Below, piece by piece: positions 22,510-36,917 of a DNA stretch of 64,000 nucleotides. The notes beneath the pieces are model-generated. The model saw nothing but the letters and a program-made list of their open reading frames with translations. It was not told the origin of the DNA and did no database searches. Source of the stretch: Eleginops maclovinus. Taxonomy: Eukaryota; Chordata; Actinopteri; Perciformes; Eleginopidae. Location: the NCBI RefSeq assembly GCF_036324505.1, contig NC_086349.1, positions 21,242,247 through 21,306,246 of the forward strand, in the 5' to 3' direction. The position numbers were made by a program, and so were the translations under genes. The stretch's first letter is position 1. Every line of letters starts with the position of its first letter.

Positions 22510-24114
22510 CAGTGGGGCAAAAAAGTATTTAGTCAGCCACCAATTGTGCAAGTTCTCCCATTTAAAAAGATGAGAGATGCCTGTAATTTTCATCATAGGT
22601 ACACTTCAACTATGAGAGACAGAATGAGGAAAAAAAATCCAGAAAATCACATTGTAGGATTTTTAATGAATTAATTGGTAAATTCCTCGGTAAAATAAGT
22701 ATTTGGTCACCTACAAACAAGCAAGATTTCTGGCTCTCACAGACCTGTAACTTCTTCTTTAAGAGGCTCCTCTGTCCTCCACTCGTTACCTGTATTAATG
22801 GCACCTTTTTGAAGTCATTATCAGTATAAAAGACACCTGTCCACAACCTCAAACAGTCATACTCCAAACTCCACTATGGCCAAGACCAAAGAGCTGTCAA
22901 AGGAGACCAGAGACAAAATTGTAGACCTGCACCAGGCTGGGAAAACTGAATCTGCAATAGGTAAGCAGCTTGGTGTGAAGAAATCAACTGTGGGAGCAAT
23001 TATTAGAAAATGGAAGACATACAAGACCACTGCTAATCTCCCTCCATCTGGGGCTCCACGCAAGATCTCACCCCGTGGGGTCAAAATGATCACAAGAACG
23101 GTGAGCAAAAATCCCAGAACCACACGGGGGGACCTAGTGAATGACCTGCAGAGAGCTGGGACCAAAGTAACAGAGGCTACCATCAGTAACACACTACGCC
23201 GCCAGGGACTTAAATCCTGCAGTTCCAGACATGTCCCCCTGCTTAAGCCAGTACATGTCCAGGCCCGTCTGAAGTTTGCTAGAGGGCATTTGGATGATCC
23301 AGAAGAGGATTGGGAGAATGTCATATGGTCAGATGAAACCAAAATAGAACTTTTTGGTAAAAACTCAAGTCGTCATGTTTGGAGGAGGAAGAATGCAGAG
23401 TTGCATCCAAAGAACACCATACCTACTGTGAAGCATGGGGGTGGAAACATCATGCTTTGGGGCTGTTTTTCTGCAAAGGGACCAGGACGACTGATCCGTG
23501 TAAAGGAAAGAATGAATGGGGCCATGTATCGTGAGATTTTGAGTGAAAACCTCCTTCCATCAGCAAGGGCACTGAAGATGAAGCGTGGCTGGGTCTTTCA
23601 GCATGACAATGATCTCAAACACACCGCCAGGGCAACGAAGGAGTGGCTTCGTAAGAAGCATTTCAAGGTCCTGGAGTGGCCTAGCCAGTCTCCAGATCTC
23701 AACCCCATAGAAAATCTTTGGAGGGAGTTGAAAGTCCGTGTTGCCCAGCGACAGCCCCAAAACATCACTGCTTTAGAGGAGATCTGCATGGAGGAATGGG
23801 CCAAAATACCAGCAACAGTGTGTGGAAACCTTGTGAAGACTTACAGAAAACGTTTGACCTCTGTCATTGCCAACAAAGGGTATATAACAAAGTATTGAGA
23901 TGAACTTTTGTTATTGACCAAATACTTATTTTCCACAACCATTTGAAAATAAATTCATTAAAAATCCTACAATGTGATTTTCTGGATTTTTTTTTCTCAT
24001 TCTGTCTCTCATAGTTGAGGTATACCTATGATGAAAATTACAGGCCTCTCTCATCTTTTTAAATGGGAGAACTTGCACAATTGGTGGCTGACTAAATACT
24101 TTTTTGCCCCACTG
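22510..24114 (+). mobile_element. Tc1/mariner transposon, about 1.6 kb, structurally complete
   Basis: The element begins CAGTGGGGCAAAAAAG and ends with the reverse complement, CTTTTTTGCCCCACTG. It is flanked on each side by TA (22508-22509 and 24115-24116), the Tc1/mariner target duplication. The terminal inverted repeats run about 166 bp (22510-22676 and 23949-24114) with only about four mismatches that I can count. Each end holds an outer GTATTTAGTCAGCC and an inner AAGTATTTGGTCA copy, an IR/DR layout of transposase-binding sites. The ends resemble those of the fish Passport-type Tc1 family, but the subfamily name is from memory and unverified. Near-identity of the two ends suggests recent insertion. 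Confidence 0.93.
22876..23898 (+). CDS. Tc1-like DD34E transposase, apparently intact
   Basis: This single uninterrupted 340-codon frame has the usual full length for Tc1 transposases. The N-terminal paired-type DNA-binding region comprises two helix-turn-helix units (about residues 5-48, ending [10 protein letters not shown], and about 65-112, containing TRGDLVNDL and [10 protein letters not shown]). A short basic linker ([10 protein letters not shown]) joins them. The catalytic core carries WSDETK with Asp153, [10 protein letters not shown] with Asp244, and [11 protein letters not shown] with Glu279. Asp244 and Glu279 are separated by 34 residues, the DD34E signature. A glycine-rich box ([12 protein letters not shown]) precedes the second Asp. 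No stop or frameshift is visible, so the copy could in principle encode an active enzyme; expression and activity are not shown by sequence. Confidence 0.95.
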   Translation: MAKTKELSKETRDKIVDLHQAGKTESAIGKQLGVKKSTVGAIIRKWKTYKTTANLPPSGAPRKISPRGVKMITRTVSKNPRTTRGDLVNDLQRAGTKVTEATISNTLRRQGLKSCSSRHVPLLKPVHVQARLKFARGHLDDPEEDWENVIWSDETKIELFGKNSSRHVWRRKNAELHPKNTIPTVKHGGGNIMLWGCFSAKGPGRLIRVKERMNGAMYREILSENLLPSARALKMKRGWVFQHDNDLKHTARATKEWLRKKHFKVLEWPSQSPDLNPIENLWRELKVRVAQRQPQNITALEEICMEEWAKIPATVCGNLVKTYRKRLTSVIANKGYITKY

Positions 24115-24118
24115 TATA

Positions 24119-24240
24119 TACAGTCCCGGAAAAAATCAAGAGACCACTGCAGCATTATCACTTTCCCCGGTTTTACTATTTATAGGTATGTCTTCAAGTT
24201 AAAGGATTTAGATTTTTGTTATTGTATTCTATAAACTACT
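24119..24240. mobile_element. Terminal fragment of a second DNA transposon
   Basis: Right beside the Tc1 right end is a stretch starting ACAGTCCCGGAAAAAATC, with AAGAGACCACTGCA and GGTTTTACTATTTATAGG. I recognise these words as the terminal part of another common teleost Tc1/mariner-class repeat. No partner end or coding region follows, so it is a truncated relic. The right boundary is approximate. Confidence 0.5.
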
Positions 24241-24400
24241 GAAAAAATGTCTGTTGGAATTCAACAGACATCCAATTAGCAACCAACCTGAATCGCAAGC
24301 ATTTGATCATAAAGCCAAGTATTCAATTGTGTACCAGATGAGAAATAAGGACACCATTACAATTCAACCTCAGGAATTCATGAGTGTGTGTACATTATCG

Positions 24401-24650
24401 GGCGGTGGTGGCGAAGTCCATAGGGGCTTGGCCTGGGAACTGGAAGGTCACCAGTTCAAGTCCCCGAAAGACCAAGTGCCACCGTGGTGTCCCTGAGCAA
24501 GACACTGGTTACCTACACTGCTCCCCGGGCGCCGTACATAATGGCAGCCCACTGCTCCTAACACTAGGATGGGTCAAATGCAGAGACCGCATTTCGTTGT
24601 CCTAGTACTTGTACTCTGTGCAATGACAATAAAGTTGAATCTTCTTCATT
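24401..24650 (+). mobile_element. tRNA-derived SINE
   Basis: The head is tRNA-like, with a B-box-type AGTTCAAGTCC at about 24453. It is followed by a SINE body (GAGCAAGACACTGG, CTGCTCCCCGGGCGCCG, CAGCCCACTGCTCC) and a short AATAAAGTTGAAT tail. A second, diverged copy with the same block order lies at 40609-40869, which confirms a dispersed family. No coding potential. Confidence 0.8.
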
Positions 24651-25004
24651 AGGCATGTTACCTTAATGACTTTAAATATAAAAAAGCTTGTTATGCATGT
24701 TGCTCATTATCGTATGGCACATTAGAATAATTTCCCTGCATTCAAGTCAAAGTCCAGCTAAAGACAGATTACTTTCACAGGTGAATAGTTGAGGACATAG
24801 TGTTAGCCAACAGGATTTTTTGGGGGTGTCGAGTCACGCGTGTAGCTGAAGAACCTCGTCAAGGGTGACACCTCAAGCGTGGCTAAAGGTAAATCTAAAT
24901 AATTCAGTGGCCCTCATTGGTCTGCAGTTATGAAACAAAACTGGATTCGGAACTCAAAAGAAAAAACACCTCAATATTAATCAAGCACTTTTAGAATTTA
25001 AGCA

Positions 25005-25010
25005 TTTATT
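25005..25010 (-). terminator. ppp4r2: Probable ppp4r2 poly(A) signal
   Basis: AATAAA on the minus strand, about 820 nt past the ppp4r2 stop codon, is a plausible 3' end for a long untranslated region spanning roughly 24985-25833. No other feature explains that interval. Confidence 0.4.
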
Positions 25011-25833
25011 GCTTTCCACGAATACTATGATACAAGCTCAAGCACTCAATTTCCAGCAATTATCAGCATTATGAAGGCAGTGGACATGTATAACAAGTCT
25101 ACAAAAAACCATTTACAGATGTGTACTGTAAAAATCCAAGCTATCAAAAGAGACATTTGTACAACTAAGGTATTACATACAGAAAGTGTAAAAGTACTTT
25201 GTGTTGTGAGACAGATTTGGATGTAGAAATGGCCAAACCATTGATTTATAAAACCCAACTGGTTACTACTGGCAATATTTTGTGTTTACAGTGAGAAAGC
25301 AAAACTATGACATTTCCACATCCTTCAAGGGGTTAATGCAAACAAGTGCAATGTAATGTTAATGAGCAATACAAGTGTTTCATAGAAAAATCTGAGGTCT
25401 ATGAAGTGTAGCTTCACATTTTTCATGGCATGTGTTAAACGTCTATGCTAAGGCCAAGACACAACTCAAAATGTTAAATGTATCTTTTTGGAAATACATG
25501 CCAAAGGACTTAAGAATAAGGAAATTACTGTACATCATTTATCAAGGTTAAATTATAATGCTTATATAAAAATCAATGAATAAAGGGTTAGAAAAAGTTT
25601 TAGTCAACAGTGAAAAAAGCAGATTCTCCATAATCTTGAAATCATTTACTTCCAGTTTTACGACCAGCTGATGTGTAGACTTGAGTATTTGAAACTGAAG
25701 AGGACAAAAAGATCCTTCTGTGAGGGATCTGAGGTTCGTCCGGGTCCTGAAGTCCACAGTGCTACAGTTAAGACCCTTGGTGTGATATCATACAGTGTAA
25801 AAAAAAAAGAGTCAGTTGGCAGGCGGTCTCAAG

Positions 25834-28800
25834 TTAGTCATTTTCCTCGTGCTCTGTTTCAGTCTTTGCAGTGTTTGAGCTGTCAGCATTGCCCTCTGCT
25901 GACAAGTCAGATGAACTACTAGAACAGGGGACCTGCTTGTCGCCGGATAGACCTTCTCCATCGCTGCTGCTGCTGCTGCTGCTGCTCTCCGTATTTTCCT
26001 CCTCGAAGCTTGGACTCTTCTCTGAAGGAGCCTCAGGCGGGTCCATACTACTGTCCTCCGTCAGATTTGGGACATTCCTCTTCTCAGACGATTCTTCTTG
26101 CTCTTCAGAAAGTCCTGTCTGTGTGCTGCTAGGCTCTGAGGACCAGAGGGGACAACATTAGGACTGCAGGTCATTCTATTACCATTTTGTCCTTTGTTTA
26201 TATGTATAGTGAAAACCACAAACATACATATTTAAGAAGCTAGCACCAGAGAATGCTGTCATTCACTCTTAAAGGAGAGAAGCTCACACTTACCATCGTC
26301 CTCTGAAACAGTATGCGTTTTACAAGATGTTGCTCTTTTGTCTTCTGAAGACTCCGGTTTCTCTGATGAGCTTTCGGACTCTTTACAACAGAAGACTCCT
26401 TTTCTCCAATTCCCGTTTCATCCTCTTTCTTTTGGTCGAACTTAAGTCTCTTGACCTCACGTTTGTCAGCCTCAGAATCTTCCTCCTCCTCCTCTTCCTC
26501 CTCGGGATGTTTGTTCTTTATCCCGCCGCTTGTTGCAACACCGCCTTCTGATGGCGAGGAATCCCTGCAGGAAAGAAACACATGGATTCAGTTTGTGTAT
26601 TTTTTTCCTTATTCTAAAAAGAAAGTAGCTCATACTCTGTATAGTCTTTTAATAATAGGGTCTTTAGAACATGTGATTATGGATGTCAGGGTTTGACAGA
26701 TATCATCAGTGTTTCTGTACCCCAAAGTAACAATTTCACATAACATCTTCCATCCTTTCCGCTATATATTTTTGCTGCATCCTGTGCTTGGCATGACCCA
26801 ATATGATTATGATTGGCCTAAAGAAATATAGACAAGCCATAGTGTTTTTTTCCAAGAATGTAAATGGTTGCGGCCACCTTTCTAAAGATTAGGGTGAGTT
26901 GCTAGTACACTTCAAACTCACTCAGTGCCACATACAGTATGTAACAAGTTTTTTTATTTACCCGCTATGATGCTCCTTCACCCCTTCTGTGGTTGGCTCT
27001 GGCTCTTTACTGATTGTACAGTCTGGGAGTCCGTTGGAGGAAAGTGAGGATGACAATGACAGCTTTGGTCTGGTGAGGAGTTTTGGTGTGTCCGGTCCAT
27101 TTACATTTCGACTGCAATAACAACAGATCATTTTAGAGTACCTTTTAGCCATCATTTCTCACACAATTCATGTTACAAAATGGCAAATCCACAAAAAAAA
27201 TGAAACCCAAACTGACAGGCAAGCTATATTTGCCCTTACTGTGTCCTCATTCAACTTTCCACATGGTGGTGTGGTGTATGAGGCAATTTTTATATTTGTT
27301 GAAGTCAATCATTGACAAGTATGTGGCTCCCACCTGTCTGAATATAGAGAAGAGTTACCAGGAAACATCACTCCATTCATTCTGTTTACACTGGATGCCC
27401 CATTTTTCCTTCGAAAGAAGTAGAAAGGCACAAAAATACCAGCTGTTAATGGTCACTTCGTAATTGTGACTGAATCAACAAAGTCAAGGGAGCTATTAAT
27501 GTGCACCAGAAGGAGCTTTACAGAAGTACTGCAGAGCAGGGCAAGGGGAGCAAAAGCTTATCAGCTGATGTACTTACTCTGATGCAGGGTACATACTGCT
27601 GACCACCATTACGTTCTGCAAAACATTTTTTTTAAAAGTGTGTATATTAGAATTCAATTTAAAGTTTCAAATAGTTAAAACAATATGCATCAATATTGTT
27701 TATCTCTAGAAACTTATTTCTCACCTTTTCCAAACCCATGAGAAACTTGTCTGTTCCTGTGTAGTTGCGCTTGGGGTCAGTAAGGAGCTCACATAGACGC
27801 TGTATGGTGAATGGGATTCTGGAAATATTATCAAGGGATATATTTAGGATTAGCAACACATAGCCGTCTTACAGCCAGCATCAACACTGCCAAACCCTGG
27901 CAGCGATGAATGAGAAACAACTTGGATCGATCTAAACAGACTGGGTCGGACATTATTTATTACTCCTGTCAACACCTATGGGGGTATTTCCAGTTTGTAA
28001 AGTGGTTTATTATCAGCTTTACTCACCCATTGTAACCATCCACTATTTTTAAGATCCTCGTCTTCATCTCTTCGAAGGGAACATAGTCCACATTGGGATT
28101 ATGTGGCACCCTATGTTCTGGTGTTGAAGCGTGGAAATCATCCATGACTTTTTCCAATTTAAACACAAAGTATGTTTTGAACAGTGACCATGAGATCCTG
28201 GAAAAATATTGGAAATGCAAGACTGCATGTCATTCAAAAATTGAAAGTCTCGAAAAACATTTCAACGAAAAACTTGATAAGGGTCAGAGTGACAAAAGAG
28301 TCCAACAGGCAGGTTTCGTATACAGTAGATCTAATGTCTATGTGTGAATCGTTAAGACTACTCACATTGGCTGCCCCGTCTTGGCAACATGACACAAGAA
28401 TTGCTCTAGTTCAGGACAGGTCTCATTCTTGCCTTTCTTCTCAAATTCTGTAAGTGCCCACATGAAGAAGAAAAGTGAATACATTGTTTTGTAATAACTC
28501 AGCCAACCAACCCACCTGACCTAAACAGAACCAAAGAATGTTTTACATGTATTAACATTAACCTAAAAGGTTTTTTTTAAATCCAAAAAGCCAGAAGCAT
28601 GTTCTGCAATTAGAAAATAATATGTTTTGGAAATTATTCTGCAAAGATGTTAAATCAAATTTCGTTTCAGGCTACTTTTCAGGCATGTTCAGCTGATAAT
28701 CTGACAATGATCAAATGGTTGAAGTGTGAATTACTAAGTGAATATATTCTACAACGGCAAGGAAACAAGTTAAACACAACATTATATAATCATCAAAAAC

Positions 28801-29196
28801 CAATATGAGTTTCCTAACTGGAAAGTTCTTGCAAAAGTTAGTAAAGTTAGCTTGTGTTTTGTGATGCTACCCAGCTAGCTGTTTACATAATCTACCAGTC
28901 GTGTAATAAATAGGTCAAAAGTGTAGCATGCAGTGAATTTAATTCTTGCACAGAATAACATTACACTAACTAGGTCATGCAGAGACACATCAGACTGTCC
29001 CTTGGTTCTTATTCTAAACGCTAATCGCTGTTAGTCAGCTAAATTGCGGTAATGCACGTAATGAATTTAGCAAGCATTAAGGCATTATTTGAAGACATAA
29101 AAACACATTTCTAAATCATTGACTAACAACATATTGTTTTTTTGAATAACTGTAAATATTGCCTTGAAACGCCTCCAATAACGCGTCGATGTCCAT
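25834..29196 (-). CDS. ppp4r2: Protein phosphatase 4 regulatory subunit 2, 8 exons, one-base frame break
   Basis: PPP4R2 is the core regulatory subunit that holds the PP4 catalytic subunit with PPP4R3; the complex works in DNA repair and at centrosomes. Coding exons are 29196-29163, 28447-28366, 28197-28027, 27818-27725, 27615-27578, 27111-26962, 26564-26294 and 26135-25834. The conserved half is plain: [57 protein letters not shown], then an NGPDTP...RPKLSLS exon, [10 protein letters not shown] and EVKRLKFD. The tail is acidic and serine-rich, including an eight-Ser run from a CAG/CTG-type repeat. The exon sum is 1142 nt, one short of a whole frame. Around 26382-26384 the sequence reads GTTGTAAAGAG; one more A would give [17 protein letters not shown] and the expected acidic tail (380 aa). 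As written, translation slips and stops at 26061-26063. Intron 1 uses a GC donor. Confidence 0.92.
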
Positions 29197-30648
29197 AGCT
29201 GTGTCCAGTCACAGGCAGGAAATACTTGCTAGTTAGCAGTAGCATGTAGCAGCCCAACAAAGCTGGTTGCAGGGCGGACTGCGCATGTCCGAAATGACGT
29301 GTTCACACATACAGAATCTGCGTTGCAGTTCAACCTGAGATGATTTGAAAGATTCAAAGATGTTTTCATTTCATGTACACAGCTACAGGTTGTGCAATGA
29401 AAACCTAGGGCCACTGGTTCCTCAAACAATGCAATATAAATATACAAGACATAAAACAAATTTAAAAAACAATAAAACAGTGCAAGGCAAATATAGCATC
29501 TTTCAAAACAAGACATTTCACAGTGCTTTACAAGGAAATGACAAACATTAAGAGCCTTAAGAAATAGTGCAGAATGGCTTTTCAAAACAATCATTAAAAG
29601 GCAAGAGAATAAAATACACATAAAACAAAACAATATATGAAAAACATTAAGAGATAATTTACTCAAACACATTCATGGGGCCTTCTATTCCTGGACTCCA
29701 TCTTTTGTCACTTAAATAACAAAGGTATTTTAGTATTTTTTACTATCACTTAAGAAATACATCGATAAATGTTACAGTGCCGTAAGATATGAATAAAAAA
29801 GTAATATAATACATGAATTAAAGTTACGGTGCAGTGTAAGATATGAATAATTCAATTAAAAGCAGAGGTGAAAAGAATAGTCTTCAGCCTGGATTTAAAG
29901 AACGCAAACTCAGGTGTTGACCATATTTAAAAAAATGCACGTATAGCTGATGTAAAAAGAGAACTGGATACAGTTTTGGAGGAGGGACCCCGTTCATTCC
30001 TATGAAATTGCTCAGTGGCGTATGAAGCCACAATAGCCTGCCTTTAGAGAGCAAAAGGACCCGTATGTGGGCCCATAGCGCGTGCTCACTTGCGTTTTGC
30101 TTAAGCCCCGCCTCCAGTCCGCAGCGTCACGGTCGATCTTGGCTCATTCTAATTAACGGAGGGAAAATAACTCTGGATTTGGCTTTTAGAGCATGTTACA
30201 ACTTTGAGACCCTTCTTAATTGATTAGGGACTATAACTGCGATCGTGCTGGGTGGTTAATTTAGTATTAAAAAACGTATCAACTGAATTACAGACGTTTG
30301 TTTCCCCATGTAAGACGATGGGGAAAAGTAGTTTTGTACCCAGTGACCGCTACGAGAATTTGCCTCAACGTCCGGCGCAGTTCCTAAGGGGTTTGTCTGA
30401 GATCAACATAGCATTTAATTAGAATGCTCTCACAGTAACGGAATATACGTCTTATTTTAAATAGTGTTTGCTATTATAGCTATGCACTTTTTACTTAAAG
30501 TATGTGTGGACTTCAGTGACAGAAACTTCTGAATCTCTGTAGATGGCGGTCAGCGGGCGTCATCGCTTCTCTGTTGTTGTGACGGTGCAAACTGGGGAAG
30601 CGTCCAATGAGTCAACAGCTGATCGAGGTTAATTTTAACCTACCAACC
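29197..30648. promoter_or_regulatory. Shared upstream region of ppp4r2 and eif4e3
   Basis: The two start codons face away from each other, 1.5 kb apart. The ppp4r2 side holds a TGCGCATG motif (about 29279) resembling an NRF1 site and a TGACGTG (about 29294). The eif4e3 side has a CCAAT box at 30604-30608. The centre (29.9-30.5 kb) contains sequence that looks repeat-derived. No exon is supported. Confidence 0.45.
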
Positions 30649-30657
30649 TATATATAA
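30649..30657 (+). promoter_or_regulatory. eif4e3: TATA box of eif4e3
   Basis: TATATATAA lies 79 bp before the eif4e3 start codon and 41 bp after a CCAAT box, so transcription would start near 30680. Spacing and strand fit a canonical core promoter. Confidence 0.55.
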
Positions 30658-30735
30658 CGACAACAGCCCGGGTGAAACATCTGCACAAGAAACCGGCTAG
30701 TTTTTACGAAGTCTTTCGGGTTTTAAGAGGAAACA

Positions 30736-33733
<2,998 letters not shown>

Positions 33734-36700
33734 TGTTCAAGTGTTTTGCACATCAGAACTCATGAGACATACATTTCTTTTTGACATATTTTGGATAATA
33801 TTTGCTCACATATTGAAGCAATAGAGTTTAAAGTTGCTTAATTTATCATCTCAATGATCTCCAAATGTAGCCCATAGTTGATGATTCTCAATCACTAATG
33901 TAATAATATTATCCAAAATACTAGAAAAAAGCAAACTTTTAACTTGATTTTTATCTGTAGCAGTGTTTGTGTGTTTTATACTTTAACATTTTGCAAATCT
34001 TTAACCAAAACAGCAGATCATGTACATGTGAGTCATTTTTAGATGTATTTTAGCAAATTTAGTTTTGTTTCATGAGCACAAACAAAGCTAGGTCTCTTTG
34101 GAAGAGAAGGCCTGGTTACGTAAAGCAAACCTTTTACAATACATTACAAGGCTTTTCTAGTGAGTTTTTTCAGTGTTTTGTACGTTACAGCCAAAATACT
34201 TTTGCCTATCATACATATTTAGTATGCTCTCATACTGATATTTGAGCAGAAAATTGCACATTCTTTCTTTTATTTTTTAGGATATGAGCGGATTGTTAAA
34301 AAGGAATTAGTTCCTGATACAATAAAATGACCTCAGTACACAAATCATGAGTAGATGCGGAGAAATATATGCAATCATTTCTGTTCTGTAGAATTCGCAG
34401 CAGTTTTGCTGTTTCGTGGTTGACATTTTGTTGAAGCATCTGTCTCAAATCAAGCACTTTGTTTCTTACTGTGTGTGTGGGTTGTGATAACTGAGACCAA
34501 ACCAACTTTGGTTTTGTCTCACCTTATCTGATGAAATGTAAAGCTGTTTTTGTTGATTTGTTCTGCTTTTAATAGTAAATAGAGCTGTGTAGACGACAAT
34601 GTTGTGTTTTTCATGTATTAATATGACCTGTGTTCAAATTGAATCTGTGAAGCCTAAACCTTGCAGATAATATTGGCCCTAGGAAAAATGTGAACATGCA
34701 CATGACCCAGAAAAATCTGTCACATGGAGGGACATCAGGAAAAGAAAGATGTTGCCCTTAATCTTACTTTCCTAGAGAGACTGCTCTAGGGCCTATTTTA
34801 GTGTATTAGTACAAACTGTGTGTGTTTGGTGAAGTAATGCAACCACTGCAGCAGGGTCAAATCTGTATGGAAGCTATTCAAAAATGAATTTTCACCACAG
34901 CACCAAAACACATTTCAATGTCTCTGACAACCTTAGCTTTTAAGATTTAGTTCAGTGGTGATGTAGAACACTGTTTTTGTAATATTGAAACCGTATCATA
35001 TTTGGGAAATGTTGAACCATTATACATCCCACCAAAGGCATCTTTCCTCTTCGTTAAAAGGGTGTATAAGAGGGAGTCAGATTGGCTATTGTAGGCTGCA
35101 ATAGCAGAGCAGATACCTTTGAGTATTACTACTGTACTACCTATACATTTTAAGTAATTGTCCATGTTGCAATGAAACCCTCCTGCTGTGATTTTATCAA
35201 ACTAATCAAATGTTAAAGTATTTATGATGATGGTGTCTTGCCTTGGATTCTCTTTTTAAGAATATTGTGAGGAGAAGTAAGTTTTAAGACCAACGTATTG
35301 CCAAATTTGCTTTATTTTCCCTCCATTCTTCTGTTTGTGTCATATAAGCACATACTGCAGAATAAGAAAATACTTCTGTACCCTTGCACATGATGTTGAC
35401 CACTCACTTCAGTCCTCAGACTTTGTAACTGATTTTTGATCTTGGATGGTGCCTTTCTGTTAACCAGCAGTTTAGATTGTGCTCTGTGTTCAGCATGTGG
35501 AAATTGTAATAAGTCATGTTTCTCTCTTAGTTTTACACGTGTTTGAGAAATAAAGATGTCTAAACTTTCAACATTTGCTGTTTGGAATACTTGCTGTACT
35601 GTATATGTGGGATGTGAATATCCATATTGCAATGAATTAAAAAAAACATCACATAACCAACATAAATCCAGTCTTTCTTGAAGAAATTGTCTTTCCACAA
35701 ATTAAATTGTTATTGCATTAAATCATATAAAAAGTGTTTTACTCCGAAAGGACTTTTTTTTTGCATCAGCAGGTATGACAAATATGTTTCTTAAAAACGG
35801 CATGTCCTTTTGTGACATTTTGAACAATCTAGACCTTAGGTTTTAAACTGAGGCACTGAAAGGCCTTATGTCACTTAGACTTAGACTCATGCCCCTTTAC
35901 CTTAAGAATAGAAAGCCACCATTTCATGACTGCCGGAAATAAACTGTCTCCCTCCTGTGGTTGTAGGAATGCATGAACAACACCGTTTTTAAGAAGGATA
36001 CATTTGGAACAATCCTCTGATATGTCTTGTCCTTACAATGACATTAACCGTATGTAGCAAAATAACAAATATACAGCTTGCAGCGTCACTGCGTAATGCG
36101 TCTGTTCACAGACAGTAGAGCAGGATTTTTGTGTTGTTGGATTGCAGAATCTTGATGAAATGCCTTTTTATGACTTAAGCCTGTGTTTGGTTAGTGATGC
36201 AGGTGGACATAGTTTTCACCTCTGCCTTTGCCTGGTTACTAGGCAATTACAAGAACATATTTTTAAATGACAGATAAAATAAAATCTACTAGGGGGATAG
36301 TGTTACTTGCTACTCTTCCCAAAAGAGCAATGTTGTACATGATATATTAGGACAACCAGGGATATGAGGAGTGCAAGATGTAATGTTTATTATCTACAAA
36401 AAGGAAAATTTGACCTTACTGGTAGGAGGTTTCTTTTGCTATGCAATTCAGGTTATACGAATATACACATCACTAAAAATACCATTTCAATTACTAAAAA
36501 AAGAAATGAATAAATAAATCAGAAGTGAAAATGAATAGTAATATTATTAGCTACTTAAATGCATTTCTTAAGCTTTGTTTGGCTTATTTAGCTTTATGAA
36601 TTTAAGTTTTCAAACAAATAGGTCAACCATTGCGCATAAACTGTTCATCATAACATTCCAACTAATTGACAAAGCGTTCCCACCCTAATAGTAATTGCAA

Positions 36701-36773
36701 TAGTTTATTTCGTATGGGCAACAATGAAATAAATATAATAGATAGTTATACTTTCTTTATCTGAACTCTCGCG
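33734..36773. other. eif4e3 3' region and intergenic DNA
   Basis: This interval holds the eif4e3 3' untranslated region, with AATAAA candidates at 34321-34326 and, less likely, 35549-35554. The rest is AT-rich sequence up to the foxp1 promoter. I see no exon or repeat family. Confidence 0.5.
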
Positions 36774-36786
36774 TGACGTCACCAAT
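36774..36786 (+). promoter_or_regulatory. foxp1: CRE palindrome and CCAAT in the foxp1 promoter
   Basis: TGACGTCA, the full cAMP-response element, at 36774-36781 runs directly into CCAAT (36782-36786). It lies about 130 bp before the donor site of the first foxp1 exon. CREB/ATF and NF-Y are the usual binders of these motifs; occupancy is inferred. Confidence 0.5.
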
Positions 36787-36839
36787 GTTTACTTTCACCT
36801 AAGCCACGCCCTCTGTTAGCAACTTGTGGCTAGCTAGCT

Positions 36840-36917
36840 ACAGGGGAAGGTAGTGCTCCGAGGACTGATCCTCAGACACCACGCTGAGCAAAAGACTGTC
36901 CGCCCGCACATAATTCG
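36840..36917 (+). other. foxp1: foxp1 non-coding first exon
   Basis: A GC-richer block ends at AATTCG followed by GTAAGT, a strong donor. It lies downstream of a CRE/CCAAT promoter and upstream of the first coding exon, whose acceptor is at 39361. It contains no usable start codon. The 5' limit is a guess; the 3' limit is set by the donor. Confidence 0.5.
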
